This document shows, piece after piece, positions 15,344 through 23,585 of a DNA stretch of 33,087 nucleotides (positions within the stretch are counted from its first letter, which is position 1; every line of letters starts with the position of its first letter). The notes under the pieces were generated by a model that made no database searches, had not been told where the DNA came from, and was given only the letters and a program-made list of their open reading frames with translations. The position numbers and the translations under genes were made by a program. Source of the DNA: Thermodiscus sp. (lineage in GTDB: Archaea > Thermoproteota > Thermoprotei_A > Sulfolobales > Acidilobaceae); NCBI GenBank assembly GCA_015523485.1, contig WAKH01000086.1:1-33087 (forward strand), in the 5' to 3' direction.

Positions 15344-17239
15344 CTAGTACATCTGTCTCAGTATCTTGGCGACGCCCTTAACGCTCGAGAGATATCCTAC
15401 GACGAAAGCGAATAATCCAACGATAATGACCAGTAAGATGGCCTGGGAAGCCTGAAATCCTCCGGGTCCCTCACTAGTAACTAATTGGGATGTTTGATTT
15501 ATGCTCGATAGCGTTATGGTTAGCATATCCCATACCAGTGCGCTCACTACAGCTTCATCCAGTAGGAGGAGGCTTGTAGAGGTCTGGTTCAATGACTTCA
15601 TCACTTGACTGTAGTCGTAATAGGCAGGGGCAAGACCGGGTGTTAATCCCCTCGTCAACAGGCGAGTGACTAATGTATTGTACATCCTAGTTAGCTCATC
15701 GGCATACTCTGGAATCACTGTACCTGGACCCCTGTATGCTTGAATTGACGCCTGAAACATTACGTCAAGGCTCTTGGATAGGAGTTCTCTGTAGAATCCG
15801 ATTGCCGCCAAATAATTGGATCGAGCCATGTAGGAGTCTGCGGCCTTCCTTATAGAGTCCAGTATATCGATGTACACCAGTATTGATTTACTTCTACCGT
15901 AGTATTTTACAGCGTATTGAGCGAGTGTTGAGGCATATTCGCTACTTGTAGTCGAGTAGTCCTTGAGTATCCAGGCTAGCCTCTCGATATCAGTACTACT
16001 CACGAGCGGTTTTTCATTCCTTGTAGCATTAGCACTTCTAATCCATTCCTCAATACTAGTTACCCTAGCGGCGGCATGAGATAGCTCGTATATCGCTCTA
16101 TCGTAGAGCGTAGTCGGAGAATCAGAATAATTATGATAGGCTAGGAGACTACTCTTAGCTGCTGCGAGCCGCGTATACGCTGTAGCAATGAACTCAACAT
16201 AATAGATAGATCCGTTCTTCGGTAGTGACTCGAGTACCTGCTCTAACTGGTTCAGTTTCTCAGACACGTTGGAAGCCACTTTGTCAAGGTATTCTTTCGC
16301 CAACGTGTAAGACTGGTTTAATGTACGAGCAGTAAAGTATGCCGCGTAGGCCTCGTTTAACGCCGTAAATGCTAAACTTGCTGCTGCGTATGGGTGTTTA
16401 TCTAGGAATCTTCTACTCTCGTTGATGGTCTCTTGGACGGTAGAGAGTGTTTCATCCGTCATACCTAGTTTTCTGGCTTCGTTGACTAGCCCTTTCGCCT
16501 CGTTGATCATCCTGTTGGCGGCGGCCTTCATAGTCTGATTGAAGGCTACAGGTAGGGTGAACGGGGGCTTGGATAGTGGAGGTTCGACTATGTTGAATAC
16601 CTGTGCTGTTAGGTTTAGCACGCCTGTATACCTGTGGCCGTTACATGCTTGGGCTAGTTTTATCGTGTAGTTCACTAGCGGGTAGTAGAAGGTTAGCCCT
16701 TTGGCTTCAGTTGTTCTACACTTGTATTCGACGCCTCCTACGCTAGACGCTAATCCGTCGGGTGAGATTGCTCCTGTTACGACGAATCCGTTGAAGCCCT
16801 GTCCTGTAGGGGCTCCTGATAGGAGTGTGTATGTAACGAATGTTATCATAACACTACCGCTGGGACCATCGATGCCTGAATCCGTGTGTATCGTTAGATT
16901 ATAGTTCCACTGCCTCCAATCCACGCCTGATAGGAGCGACGCCAGCTTTATGGCCTGCATAGTACTCTTAACGGTGATATCTCCGACCTCGCCTCCCGCC
17001 TTGACAATAACCGTTCCGTTGCCTGGGTAAGTTAGGGTCAGCGTGGCTGGTATCAATACACCCTCCTCCTTACCCTCAACAACTGCTATCAAGTTGAAAT
17101 CCGCAGTCATACGGATGGCCTGATTCTCCCCTTGAGCCTTACTCACCCAGGCTAGCTGGGTGAACGAGGCTGATACCACCATGAATAGTATTAATACTGC
17201 GATTACCTTCTTCAACTTGCTCCCCGCCATCGCCTGCAT
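15344..17239 (-). CDS. Secreted or membrane-anchored Lon-fold (S16-type) serine protease, COG1750-like
   Basis: A 631-residue surface protein. Residues ~8-35 form a signal peptide, and a C-terminal membrane span (ILLVIIVGLFAFVVGYL) is followed by a short basic tail. Residues ~40-190 resemble the Lon proteolytic domain without its ATPase: the Ser-loop DSGIDGPSGSVMITFV (candidate nucleophile S127), the segment GFVVTGAISPDGLASSVGGV and the Lys helix VEYKCRTTEAKG (candidate base K173), matching the Lon Ser-Lys dyad. The remaining ~400 residues are helical, with several N-glycosylation sequons. Such proteases exist in archaea with unknown targets. There is no ribosome site, and a TATA-like TATTAAGTA (about 17262-17270) suggests a leaderless ATG. 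Confidence 0.82.
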   Translation of the reverse strand: MQAMAGSKLKKVIAVLILFMVVSASFTQLAWVSKAQGENQAIRMTADFNLIAVVEGKEEGVLIPATLTLTYPGNGTVIVKAGGEVGDITVKSTMQAIKLASLLSGVDWRQWNYNLTIHTDSGIDGPSGSVMITFVTYTLLSGAPTGQGFNGFVVTGAISPDGLASSVGGVEYKCRTTEAKGLTFYYPLVNYTIKLAQACNGHRYTGVLNLTAQVFNIVEPPLSKPPFTLPVAFNQTMKAAANRMINEAKGLVNEARKLGMTDETLSTVQETINESRRFLDKHPYAAASLAFTALNEAYAAYFTARTLNQSYTLAKEYLDKVASNVSEKLNQLEQVLESLPKNGSIYYVEFIATAYTRLAAAKSSLLAYHNYSDSPTTLYDRAIYELSHAAARVTSIEEWIRSANATRNEKPLVSSTDIERLAWILKDYSTTSSEYASTLAQYAVKYYGRSKSILVYIDILDSIRKAADSYMARSNYLAAIGFYRELLSKSLDVMFQASIQAYRGPGTVIPEYADELTRMYNTLVTRLLTRGLTPGLAPAYYDYSQVMKSLNQTSTSLLLLDEAVVSALVWDMLTITLSSINQTSQLVTSEGPGGFQASQAILLVIIVGLFAFVVGYLSSVKGVAKILRQMY

Positions 17240-17259
17240 AAGAGGGAGTAATCCGGCCT

Positions 17260-17278
17260 ATACTTAATAGTCTTAAGA
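17260..17278. promoter_or_regulatory. Divergent promoter region between the S16 protease and a winged-helix-like gene
   Basis: The AT-rich run ATACTTAATAGTCTTAAGAGG includes two TATA-like cores. One is about 26 bases from the protease ATG, the other lies about 45 bases before the plus-strand ATG. Confidence 0.4.
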
Positions 17279-17314
17279 GGGGCCTGTTAAACGAAGTGGC
17301 TGGGGGAAGGTGGA

Positions 17315-17830
17315 ATGGCTAAGAAGAAGGACAAGGGAGGAGGACAGCAGGAAGGCAAGGGTACTAAGGAGTTGAAGATTGTCAGCGTGCAGGTCGTGAC
17401 TCCAGACGCTGTTATGAAGAATCCAAGACAGATGGGTCTACTATACATAATAGACAGGCTAGGTCCCACGCACGAGAAGACGCTCCAGCACATAACATAC
17501 ATTATCCAGGAGGAATTAAACGTGGGTCTAGGCTACGACTTCAGAAAAGTGGGCAACACGCCGTACAGCCCACAGCTAAAGTCGGATCTAGTAGCCCTCC
17601 TATACGTGGGCTTTGTTGAGACAGAGCCGGGACTATTCAGAAAGCTTAGAACAACGAGCTCTGGCAAGGATGCCCTAGAGAAGGTGGCTCCGCCAGCAGG
17701 ACTAGTTGAGACGATAAACTCTAACTTCGAGTTACTAAGGAATAAAGCCTCAATACTCGACAGCGAGCTAGACCTAGAGATAAGAAAGAGGATGAGAGGG
17801 CTAGGCGGTAGAAGAAGGAGCTTTTTCTAG
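17315..17830 (+). CDS. Unknown protein, winged-helix-like core with basic tails
   Basis: I cannot name the family of this 171-residue protein. The first ~18 residues are Lys/Gly-rich and disordered, the last ~12 Arg/Gly-rich. The core, with LLYIIDRLGPTHEKTLQHITYII, YSPQLKSDLVALLYVGFVE and a following beta-hairpin-like stretch, looks like a winged helix. That combination points to nucleic-acid binding. GGGGGAAGGTGGA precedes the ATG. The RecA-like gene starts 10 bases after its stop, so the two are co-transcribed and may work together, possibly in DNA repair or recombination control (inference). Confidence 0.78.
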   Translation: MAKKKDKGGGQQEGKGTKELKIVSVQVVTPDAVMKNPRQMGLLYIIDRLGPTHEKTLQHITYIIQEELNVGLGYDFRKVGNTPYSPQLKSDLVALLYVGFVETEPGLFRKLRTTSSGKDALEKVAPPAGLVETINSNFELLRNKASILDSELDLEIRKRMRGLGGRRRSFF

Positions 17831-17840
17831 GCGTAAAGCC

Positions 17841-18392
17841 TTGAATAACAAAGGCAGTAACCTCTTTTACAAGCTCGTAGAGGAAAAGGTGTTTGTGCTA
17901 GTCTACGGTCCCTACGCGACTGGAAAGACGCATCTAGCCTATGACGCATATATTCTTGCGGAGAGACTAGGATACAATCCGGTAATAATAGCTACAGAGC
18001 CAGGGACCCGGACCTTCCTAAGAGACCTTAAAGTTAACTATACATCTGTCCTCACCATGGACGGCTTAGCCGAGGAAACCACTAGAGCTGTTCTAGAGGA
18101 CAGATACCCTATAGTAGACAGTATTAACTGGATCTATAGGGAAAATCCCGGTCCAGAGAATGGCAGAATCCTCGCCTATATCTCAGCCTTACTGGGGCGC
18201 AATGGGGGGTTAGCCACCGCGCAAGTGTCAGGTAGTGAGGATGAGGCCAGCGGGGCCCCCTACATAATACCGTGGACCTACGCAATAGGTAGGACGTCGA
18301 GGGAAAAGGGATTATACCTCCTCGAATTCAAGACTCCAGTGAAAAAAGTTCTTGGATTCAAGATATGGGGGAAGCAAATAGAATGGCTCTAA
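17841..18392 (+). CDS. Minimal RecA-fold ATPase (RadB/RadC-like)
   Basis: A 183-residue protein consisting of little more than a RecA core. Walker A is GPYATGKT near residues 23-30, and YPIVVDSI-like YPIVDSINWIYRE forms a Walker B region without the usual extra hydrophobic residue. A GRILAYISALLGRNGGLATAQVSG segment resembles the L1/L2 area of RadA relatives, and beta strands end the fold. The N-terminal HhH domain of RadA is missing. Archaeal RadA paralogues (RadB, aRadC) regulate recombination; assignment within that group is uncertain. The TTG start has only a weak AGGCG; GTG at 17889 is a shorter alternative. carS overlaps its end. Confidence 0.8.
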   Translation: MNNKGSNLFYKLVEEKVFVLVYGPYATGKTHLAYDAYILAERLGYNPVIIATEPGTRTFLRDLKVNYTSVLTMDGLAEETTRAVLEDRYPIVDSINWIYRENPGPENGRILAYISALLGRNGGLATAQVSGSEDEASGAPYIIPWTYAIGRTSREKGLYLLEFKTPVKKVLGFKIWGKQIEWL

Positions 18393-19042
18393 ACGAGGCC
18401 GACAGCCCGTGGCGCAAGAGCCTAGTGACATACCTCATGTTAACTTCATTGATGCTTGTGCTACTAGTGATATACTTCTATTATTATATAGGTAAGATAA
18501 CGGATTTCCTAGTGCTAGTAGCATTCCTAACGCCTGCCATGGTTGCAAACGGATCAGCTGTACTAGCAAGGAAAGTAAAGCTATCAGTCAAAGGAGAGTC
18601 CGCATCTCTGACACCAATAGATGGAGGGAGGACCTGGAAGGGGAAACCAATACTTGGCTCAAATAAGACTTGGGAGGGGCTATTCTTCGGGTCCCTGCTA
18701 GGCGTGCTCGCAGGCGAGATCATCGCGGTATTGGCTTGGTTTACACTAGATTGGGAGCTGGCTCCCATGTTGGCAGTAGTTACTCCCTACGTTAGTGTTG
18801 CCGCACTCTTGGGGGATTTGGCTTCCAGTTTCTGGAAGAGGAGGAGGGGGCTCAAGCCGGGCGAGCCATTCCCCATCTGCGATCAGCTAGATTTCTACTT
18901 GTTTGCTGTAATTGCATTATTGTTGACGGGATTCCGGCCCCCATTGATGGATATAGTATTAGTGGGGTTGTTCGTCTATTCGCTCCACATAGTTACAAAC
19001 TGTATTGCTAGAGAGTTAGGGATCAAGAAAGAATGCCCTTAG
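18383..19042 (+). CDS. carS: CDP-archaeol synthase (CarS)
   Basis: It activates digeranylgeranylglyceryl phosphate with CTP to give CDP-archaeol, the key intermediate of archaeal polar lipids, in the membrane. The family signatures are clear: LTPAMVANGSAVLARK, LTPIDGGRTWKGKPILGSNKTWEG, LLGDLASSFWKRRRGLKPGEPFP and CDQLDFYL. About five membrane spans are visible. ATG at 18383 is favoured because GGGGGA is 10 bases upstream; an ATG at 18365 would extend it by six residues. It overlaps the preceding ATPase gene by 10 bases. It shares a pathway with the polyprenyl synthase encoded near 3.5 kb. Convergent with nop10. Confidence 0.95.
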   Translation: MALNEADSPWRKSLVTYLMLTSLMLVLLVIYFYYYIGKITDFLVLVAFLTPAMVANGSAVLARKVKLSVKGESASLTPIDGGRTWKGKPILGSNKTWEGLFFGSLLGVLAGEIIAVLAWFTLDWELAPMLAVVTPYVSVAALLGDLASSFWKRRRGLKPGEPFPICDQLDFYLFAVIALLLTGFRPPLMDIVLVGLFVYSLHIVTNCIARELGIKKECP

Positions 19043-19056
19043 CCCCTGGTATGTAA

Positions 19057-19233
19057 CTAGTCTTTGATTTCGCCGGCCAACTTCTTCATCAAGTACCGGT
19101 ACTTGATGAACCTATCGTCTGGCGAGAATCGTGGAGGATGAGGTACCTTGACCTCTCCCCCGCATACGGGGCACTTATCCCTCCTTAACGTATATCTTCC
19201 ACACTTCACACATTTTCTGAGCAGCCATTTCAA
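19057..19233 (-). CDS. nop10: H/ACA RNP protein Nop10
   Basis: A 58-residue protein of the H/ACA guide RNP that makes pseudouridine with Cbf5, Gar1 and L7Ae. It reads KWLLRKCVKCGRYTLRRDKC with a zinc ribbon (CVKC and CPVC), then VPHPPRFSPDDRFIKYRY, the family signature. The start is TTG, with GGTG 8 bases upstream. It closes the conserved archaeal cluster L44e, S27e, aIF2-alpha, Nop10. Confidence 0.95.
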   Translation of the reverse strand: MKWLLRKCVKCGRYTLRRDKCPVCGGEVKVPHPPRFSPDDRFIKYRYLMKKLAGEIKD

Positions 19234-19252
19234 TTCTATAACACCATTATGC

Positions 19253-20065
19253 CTACTCCTTCAGGCGTTCGAACGAGTATTCTATTCCGAGCTTCGACGC
19301 TTCCTTCTCAGCCACCTTTAAACTCTTTTGAAGGGCTTTCTCCAGTATCTTATAGTCGTGACTCTGTAAGTCTATCCTATACCTCGGGGCTCCTATAGTG
19401 TATACTCTGACCTTGATCTCCTCTCCTTCGACTACAGCGTTCTCACGGGCTTTGACGAGCACCTTCTTTATCCTCTCAACACCGTCTGAGGCGAAGGATC
19501 TAAGCGTGAATATCCCCGAGATCTTCACCTGCTTAATCTTAATGTGCGTCTTCGCGGCCTCTAGCAAAGGCTCTATCCACTCCTCTGGTATCTCCGCCTC
19601 TTCAAGTGCTTCTCTACCGTAGATCACGGCTCTCTCTAGGCCAGACATAGGGTCACCATAGGCGTCTTCAAGCTTCCATATAACCTCCTTGTAGGCTTCA
19701 TCCAGGGTTTTGCCCATGTCCTTTGCTACAAGCTCTATTATCGAGGCTGCCTTCAGCCTTCTTTTGTAGTCTATCATCTTCCTCCTTCTCTCTCCCTCCA
19801 TTACTCGCTTTAGGCTCACGTCCACCTGCTTCCTAGCCTTATAGACACGGATTACCTTGACGACAACCTTTCTTCCAGGCTGAACTACCCTGTCAATCTT
19901 CCTAACTGCCCTTGTCGCGACCTCGCTCCATGGTAGGAAGGCTCTCATTCCGTCATACTCGTCCAGTGATAGGTAGGCGCCGAAATCGTAGACTTCCTCC
20001 ACCGTACCTACAACTAGCTCTCCCACACTAGGCAGTGGTCTTCGAGGCTTGAGCGTGGTAACCAT
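19253..20065 (-). CDS. eif2a: Translation initiation factor aIF2 subunit alpha
   Basis: The alpha subunit of the heterotrimer that brings initiator tRNA to the ribosome. At 270 residues it has the three expected parts: an N-terminal S1 domain (VGELVVGTVEEVYDFGAYLSL through KQVDVSLKRV), a central helical domain, and a C-terminal alpha-beta domain (VEGEEIKVRVYTIGAPRYRI region). The loop around LDEYDGMRAFLPWSEVA corresponds to the site phosphorylated in eukaryotes. The gene lies between S27e and Nop10, the standard archaeal order. Confidence 0.96.
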   Translation of the reverse strand: MVTTLKPRRPLPSVGELVVGTVEEVYDFGAYLSLDEYDGMRAFLPWSEVATRAVRKIDRVVQPGRKVVVKVIRVYKARKQVDVSLKRVMEGERRRKMIDYKRRLKAASIIELVAKDMGKTLDEAYKEVIWKLEDAYGDPMSGLERAVIYGREALEEAEIPEEWIEPLLEAAKTHIKIKQVKISGIFTLRSFASDGVERIKKVLVKARENAVVEGEEIKVRVYTIGAPRYRIDLQSHDYKILEKALQKSLKVAEKEASKLGIEYSFERLKE

Positions 20066-20119
20066 CTCTATCTACACCAGTGGATAGGAGTATGGGTCGA
20101 GGAAATTAAGGGATAGCGT

Positions 20120-20338
20120 TTAGCCTAGGATTCTCTCTATCTTGCCTAGGATCTTTGCCTTACCTCCAGTTGGCTGCACTAGGAGTGCTCCACATGATAG
20201 ACAGCGTGCTGGGAAGGTTGCATGGCTGAATACCACTTGTCTCTGGCCACACTGGGGGCATGTTACTAGTAGGAATCTGCTCCTCGGCTGTGGTACTAGT
20301 ATCTTCTTTCTCCTGCCCCCGAATTCGACCGCCGACAC
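20120..20338 (-). CDS. rps27e: 30S ribosomal protein S27e
   Basis: A 72-residue zinc-binding ribosomal protein with two knuckles, CPQC and CLSC, in the family frame [19 protein letters not shown] and [18 protein letters not shown]. The start is GTG, with GGGGAGCAGG upstream. The L44e gene ends about 13 bases before it. Confidence 0.95.
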   Translation of the reverse strand: MSAVEFGGRRKKILVPQPRSRFLLVTCPQCGQRQVVFSHATFPARCLSCGALLVQPTGGKAKILGKIERILG

Positions 20339-20351
20339 TACCTGCTCCCCC

Positions 20352-20639
20352 TTATATTGCCTTCTCTACTAGCTCGATCTTTTTCAATCTAATCCCTAGT
20401 ATGTGCCTCTTGTATCCGCACTCGCTACATGTTATCCTGAGGACGACCTTCTTGGTTACCTTTGCATACCTCTTTTGCTCAGGCCTCCTCTGCGAACCGT
20501 AACCTTCCTGCTTCCTCACGTATCTCCTCTGACCCTCAGCCATGGACCTCCTCTTGCCATGCTTGTACACGCTTACTGAGTGTAGCGTGTGCGTCTTACA
20601 CCTTGGACAGTACGTCCTTATCTTCTTTGGAAACTTCAC
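20352..20639 (-). CDS. rpl44e: 50S ribosomal protein L44e
   Basis: A 95-residue basic protein with [20 protein letters not shown] at the start and a second zinc pair, CSECGYKRH, toward the end. It contacts the E site of the large subunit. The GTG start has AAGGGGGAAGGG just upstream. It follows gins15 on the same strand after about 30 bases, linking the replication genes with the translation genes. Confidence 0.95.
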   Translation of the reverse strand: MKFPKKIRTYCPRCKTHTLHSVSVYKHGKRRSMAEGQRRYVRKQEGYGSQRRPEQKRYAKVTKKVVLRITCSECGYKRHILGIRLKKIELVEKAI

Positions 20640-20671
20640 TGTCCCTTCCCCCTTATACCGCCTCCAACCGG

Positions 20672-21136
20672 CTAGTCGTTGCTAGGTAATTTTATAGCTG
20701 TTTCCCTGACAGGCTCTGCCAAGCCAGCCAGTATTAAGCCTATCCCCCTGCCCAAGGAGAGTGGGAGGGTTTCACCCGGCTCCACTATGATGCCGTCGAG
20801 CGAGAAGGGATGGAGGACTCTGACCACAATGTCTTCTCCGTAATTAACGAGTAAGCCTGAGAGATAATCCGCGTATAGTTCTACCAGCTTATTGTAAAGG
20901 CTCAATACATCCCTATCAATACCAGCATAGTTTTCATCATACGAGAGATCGTAGAGCCTAGACTTTGCAACCAGCAGGGCGGTCTTCCTAACCCGAGCCA
21001 AGTACTCCTCGCAGAAGTCTCCAGGACAATAAGTGTAAAGCAGGCCTTTAGCCTCACTCAAATGCTCAAGGTTGAGAGAGTCGTGCATCCCTGTTGAAGC
21101 CCTAAAGGGACCCCCAGCCGGTATACGCTCTGACAA
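20672..21136 (-). CDS. gins15: GINS complex subunit Gins15 (Sld5/Psf1-like)
   Basis: A component of the archaeal CMG-like replicative helicase assembly. The 154 residues show an N-terminal helical A domain ([21 protein letters not shown] onward) and a C-terminal beta-rich B domain ([23 protein letters not shown]), the A-B order of Psf1/Sld5. Sequence similarity within this family is weak, so the call leans on fold order and on context: Crenarchaea encode Gins15 directly after PCNA and PriS, as seen here. The TTG start has GGAGGTGA 5 bases upstream and lies 35 bases inside the end of priS. Confidence 0.8.
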   Translation of the reverse strand: MSERIPAGGPFRASTGMHDSLNLEHLSEAKGLLYTYCPGDFCEEYLARVRKTALLVAKSRLYDLSYDENYAGIDRDVLSLYNKLVELYADYLSGLLVNYGEDIVVRVLHPFSLDGIIVEPGETLPLSLGRGIGLILAGLAEPVRETAIKLPSND

Positions 21137-22187
21137 CTATCTCACCTCCAATTATCTTACATAGACCCTTAGACTCGAACACCAACGCCATCTCGGCGGG
21201 GAGAGATACCTCTTCACCTTCCCTAAAGCCTCCCTTAAACCCATAATAGTCGTCGGAGGGTATATCGGAGTGACACCTGGCCGTAACCTCTCCCTTAAAT
21301 GGCGAGAGATACCTGTAGTCGGGCCTCCAATCTCTACTCACTCCTACAGCTAACAGGCTGGTCTTTCCATTAAGCGATCCCTCAATCCTCAACAGCCTAG
21401 AAGGATCCTGGGTCACCTGGTGATCAATCTCAACAGCCGTTTTTCTAACAGCATCGTATAATTGATCCATCCAATCCTTACCGAGGGACTTAAGTGAACC
21501 GGTGGCTCCTCCACCGAGCTGTCTAGCAATCCAGCCCCTCCAGCCAGGCTCCTCTTCGCTTGGGAGAGCCGGTTGGTACCCCTTAGGCGGCTCTAAGGGA
21601 AATATTATGTTGAAGTCCAGGCCCTGGGCGGCAATATACTGAGCTATCTCCCTCCTCTCCTCCCGACCCAGAGTGAAGCACCCACTACACTCAACAACTA
21701 TATGGAATCCTCTATGGCCCGTGAAGTAAACATACCCGGCCTCCGCGCCGAAGTCACGTTTAGCCAAATCAACGACCCTATAAGCCATCTCTAGCCCCTT
21801 CAACAGGCACTCAGTATTAGGCAGTACACCATCACACCCGGGCAGGTGGTCGACATCTATGTCGAAGAACAAGTCGCTGCCAATCCAACCCTTCTCCTCC
21901 ATAGACCTTGCCTCTGGCAGCTCATAGAGTGCCACTGAATAGTAGGCTTGCCTAGGCGGGTTCTCCACCATGTAATCCAGTACCTCAGACATAGATGAGA
22001 ATGATAGATGCCTGTGATAAGTATCCGACCCAAAGTATTGGAAGGCGAATTCCCGCCTCTCGATATCACGGGGTTCACGTAGCCCGGGCCTCAGAGAATA
22101 ATACATTTTGTAGAGTTGTTCGAGGTCAACCCTACCATCCCTTACCCGGTATGTTAACTCGCTCCTCCTATATCGTCGGCGATACAT
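21102..22187 (-). CDS. priS: DNA primase catalytic subunit PriS
   Basis: The catalytic subunit of the eukaryote-type primase. The metal-binding motif FFDIDVDHL (Asp109 and Asp111 catalytic) is followed by a Cys-containing loop. The signature TGHRGFHIVVECSG and the later pair STLTRLLRIEGSL-like stretch (here PSRLLRIEGSLNGKTSL) are also present. At 361 residues it is a normal length. The ATG start lies 20 bases inside the end of the PCNA gene, and its own end overlaps gins15, so the three are translationally coupled. PriL is not in the window. Confidence 0.96.
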   Translation of the reverse strand: MYRRRYRRSELTYRVRDGRVDLEQLYKMYYSLRPGLREPRDIERREFAFQYFGSDTYHRHLSFSSMSEVLDYMVENPPRQAYYSVALYELPEARSMEEKGWIGSDLFFDIDVDHLPGCDGVLPNTECLLKGLEMAYRVVDLAKRDFGAEAGYVYFTGHRGFHIVVECSGCFTLGREERREIAQYIAAQGLDFNIIFPLEPPKGYQPALPSEEEPGWRGWIARQLGGGATGSLKSLGKDWMDQLYDAVRKTAVEIDHQVTQDPSRLLRIEGSLNGKTSLLAVGVSRDWRPDYRYLSPFKGEVTARCHSDIPSDDYYGFKGGFREGEEVSLPAEMALVFESKGLCKIIGGEIVVRAYTGWGSL

Positions 22188-22911
22188 AGAATGTCAGCCT
22201 TCCCCCACCCATGAACTCGAAGTCAACCCTAACGGGTGCATCACCAGCATATTTTACTGTCGCAGTCTCAGCTGCCTGGGCCGCTTGTAGCATCTGGCTG
22301 AAGTACTCTAGCGAATAGTTAGAGGTATCCTCCGATTCAACTAGCAAGTCTAGCAGACTTTGCCTCTCCATCGAGAACTCGAGCTCAGCGCTCTCAATAT
22401 CACCAATACCCCTAATTATCAACTTGTCCTCCGTAGCCATCAACCTGATAGTATCGGCGATCGGTTCAATAGTCCTTATAGCCTCCCTGAACGTCGTGGC
22501 GAGCATCTTTGCTGTAACAGTAAAGCCGATCTTTGGCTCCGGAGGCCTCTCAACTGCAAGGGATATCTGGGGTATCCTGAACCTCCTAGTCCCCCTACCA
22601 AGGAACATTACATCAATAAAGGTCTCAGATATCTTGAACTCGAGCTCATCGTCCTTCCTAGCACGCCTAAGGACCTTTACCAGGGTATTGAAGGATACAC
22701 CGAACTCGACCTCATCCTTCTCCAACTCATAGTTGAGCATTGAATCGGCCGGGTAGAACAAGTCAATCATAACAACTCTTGCAGGATCAAGGGCTCTGAA
22801 TGAAAGGCCGTCATTAGTAGCAACGAATACGCCTTCATCGAGGACTTTCTCCATGGAGGCAACGATGTATCTCCAGGTACGGGCGTCTTGGAACCTGATA
22901 CGAGTTACCAT
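22168..22911 (-). CDS. pcn: Sliding clamp PCNA
   Basis: The DNA polymerase processivity clamp. At 247 residues it has both clamp domains and the interdomain linker: WRYIVASMEKVLDEGVFVAT, GLSFRALDPARVVMIDLFY, and LEYFSQMLQAAQAAETATVKYAGDAPVRV near the end, the most conserved PCNA stretch. Many Crenarchaea carry several PCNA genes, and this could be one subunit of a heterotrimer. GGGGGTACGTAG precedes the ATG. A likely TATA box AATTTTATC lies near 22950, so the replication trio may start its own transcript. Confidence 0.96.
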   Translation of the reverse strand: MVTRIRFQDARTWRYIVASMEKVLDEGVFVATNDGLSFRALDPARVVMIDLFYPADSMLNYELEKDEVEFGVSFNTLVKVLRRARKDDELEFKISETFIDVMFLGRGTRRFRIPQISLAVERPPEPKIGFTVTAKMLATTFREAIRTIEPIADTIRLMATEDKLIIRGIGDIESAELEFSMERQSLLDLLVESEDTSNYSLEYFSQMLQAAQAAETATVKYAGDAPVRVDFEFMGGGRLTFYVSPTI

Positions 22912-22947
22912 CTACGTACCCCCTTAAGGGAATAGTAGACCGCACTA

Positions 22948-22958
22948 GATAAAATTGT
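22948..22958 (-). promoter_or_regulatory. TATA-like element upstream of the PCNA gene
   Basis: On the minus strand this reads CAATTTTATCT, about 40 bases before the ATG, allowing a short leader that includes the GGGGGTA ribosome site. Confidence 0.4.
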
Positions 22959-22967
22959 CTTGGAGCA

Positions 22968-23180
22968 CTAGCATTCCATTCTCTTACCTATATCATGGGC
23001 TAGTATGACCATTGCATGGGCCAGCCTCTGTAGCTCCTCCAGAAGCTGGCGGGAAGTGACCGTGTAAGGGGTTCTCTCAACCGCCTCAACCAAATCCCTC
23101 GACAGCTTCTCTAACCCACGTGTAAGGGTATGGATTCGTGCGCAGTCGTCTACGCGTACTCTCTCCAAGTATAACCACAC
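22968..23180 (-). CDS. Small helical protein between TFS and PCNA
   Basis: A 66-70 residue protein, not recognised. It looks like a two-helix hairpin (ARIHTLTRGLEKLSRDLVEAV; LLEELQRLAHAMVILAHDIG) with no metal-binding motif. It overlaps the end of the TFS gene by 31 bases if GTG at 23180 is used; TTG at 23168 has a GGAG 11 bases upstream and may be the true start. Regular amphipathic helices and its place in the operon argue that it is real. Confidence 0.6.
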   Translation of the reverse strand: MWLYLERVRVDDCARIHTLTRGLEKLSRDLVEAVERTPYTVTSRQLLEELQRLAHAMVILAHDIGKRMEC

Positions 23181-23542
23181 TCCTTACATCTATAGAACCT
23201 GGTCGGGGGCTCATCAGCCGCCCTTGTCTGCATCATCCAGAAGTATACCTCGTCGCCCCCACACTTTGGACATCTAACCTGTCCCTTCAACAATACGGCA
23301 GTAGATGGTGCCTTATCGGCATCAACTACAATTATCTTCTCCCTTGGACTATGCTCAACCTTCCTCTTAACCTTGTATGCCTCTAGGACCTCCTCTCCAA
23401 TCTCCATCTCGTAGCCACATCTAGGGCAGAATAACTGTCTCTTCCCATCCTTCACTCGGGGATACATTACTGAGCCGCACTTGGGGCAAAACCTTATCCT
23501 CGACTTCCTAGTTGTCGGTCTTGTCGCAGGCACCTTCCACAC
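23150..23542 (-). CDS. tfs: Transcription factor S (TFIIS-like cleavage factor)
   Basis: It rescues stalled RNA polymerase by stimulating RNA cleavage. Two zinc ribbons are visible: RFCPKCGSVMYPR with LFCPRCGYEM at the N-terminus, and VRCPKCGGDEVYFWMMQTR with FYRCKECGYTW at the C-terminus. The acidic tip RAADEP carries the Asp-Glu pair that reaches the polymerase active site, so it should be cleavage-competent. The GTG at 23542 could be nearly leaderless after the TATA box AAAATATAAC (23567-23576); GTG at 23533 with AGGTG upstream is the alternative. Confidence 0.95.
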   Translation of the reverse strand: MWKVPATRPTTRKSRIRFCPKCGSVMYPRVKDGKRQLFCPRCGYEMEIGEEVLEAYKVKRKVEHSPREKIIVVDADKAPSTAVLLKGQVRCPKCGGDEVYFWMMQTRAADEPPTRFYRCKECGYTWREYA

Positions 23543-23565
23543 CTGGAGGGTCTGGAGTGGATAAC

Positions 23566-23577
23566 GGGGTGTTATAT
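23566..23577 (-). promoter_or_regulatory. TATA box of the TFS gene
   Basis: On the minus strand this reads AAAATATAACA, centred about 29 bases before the GTG start. It indicates that a new transcript can begin here inside the long minus-strand gene run. Confidence 0.5.
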
Positions 23578-23585
23578 TTTATGAG

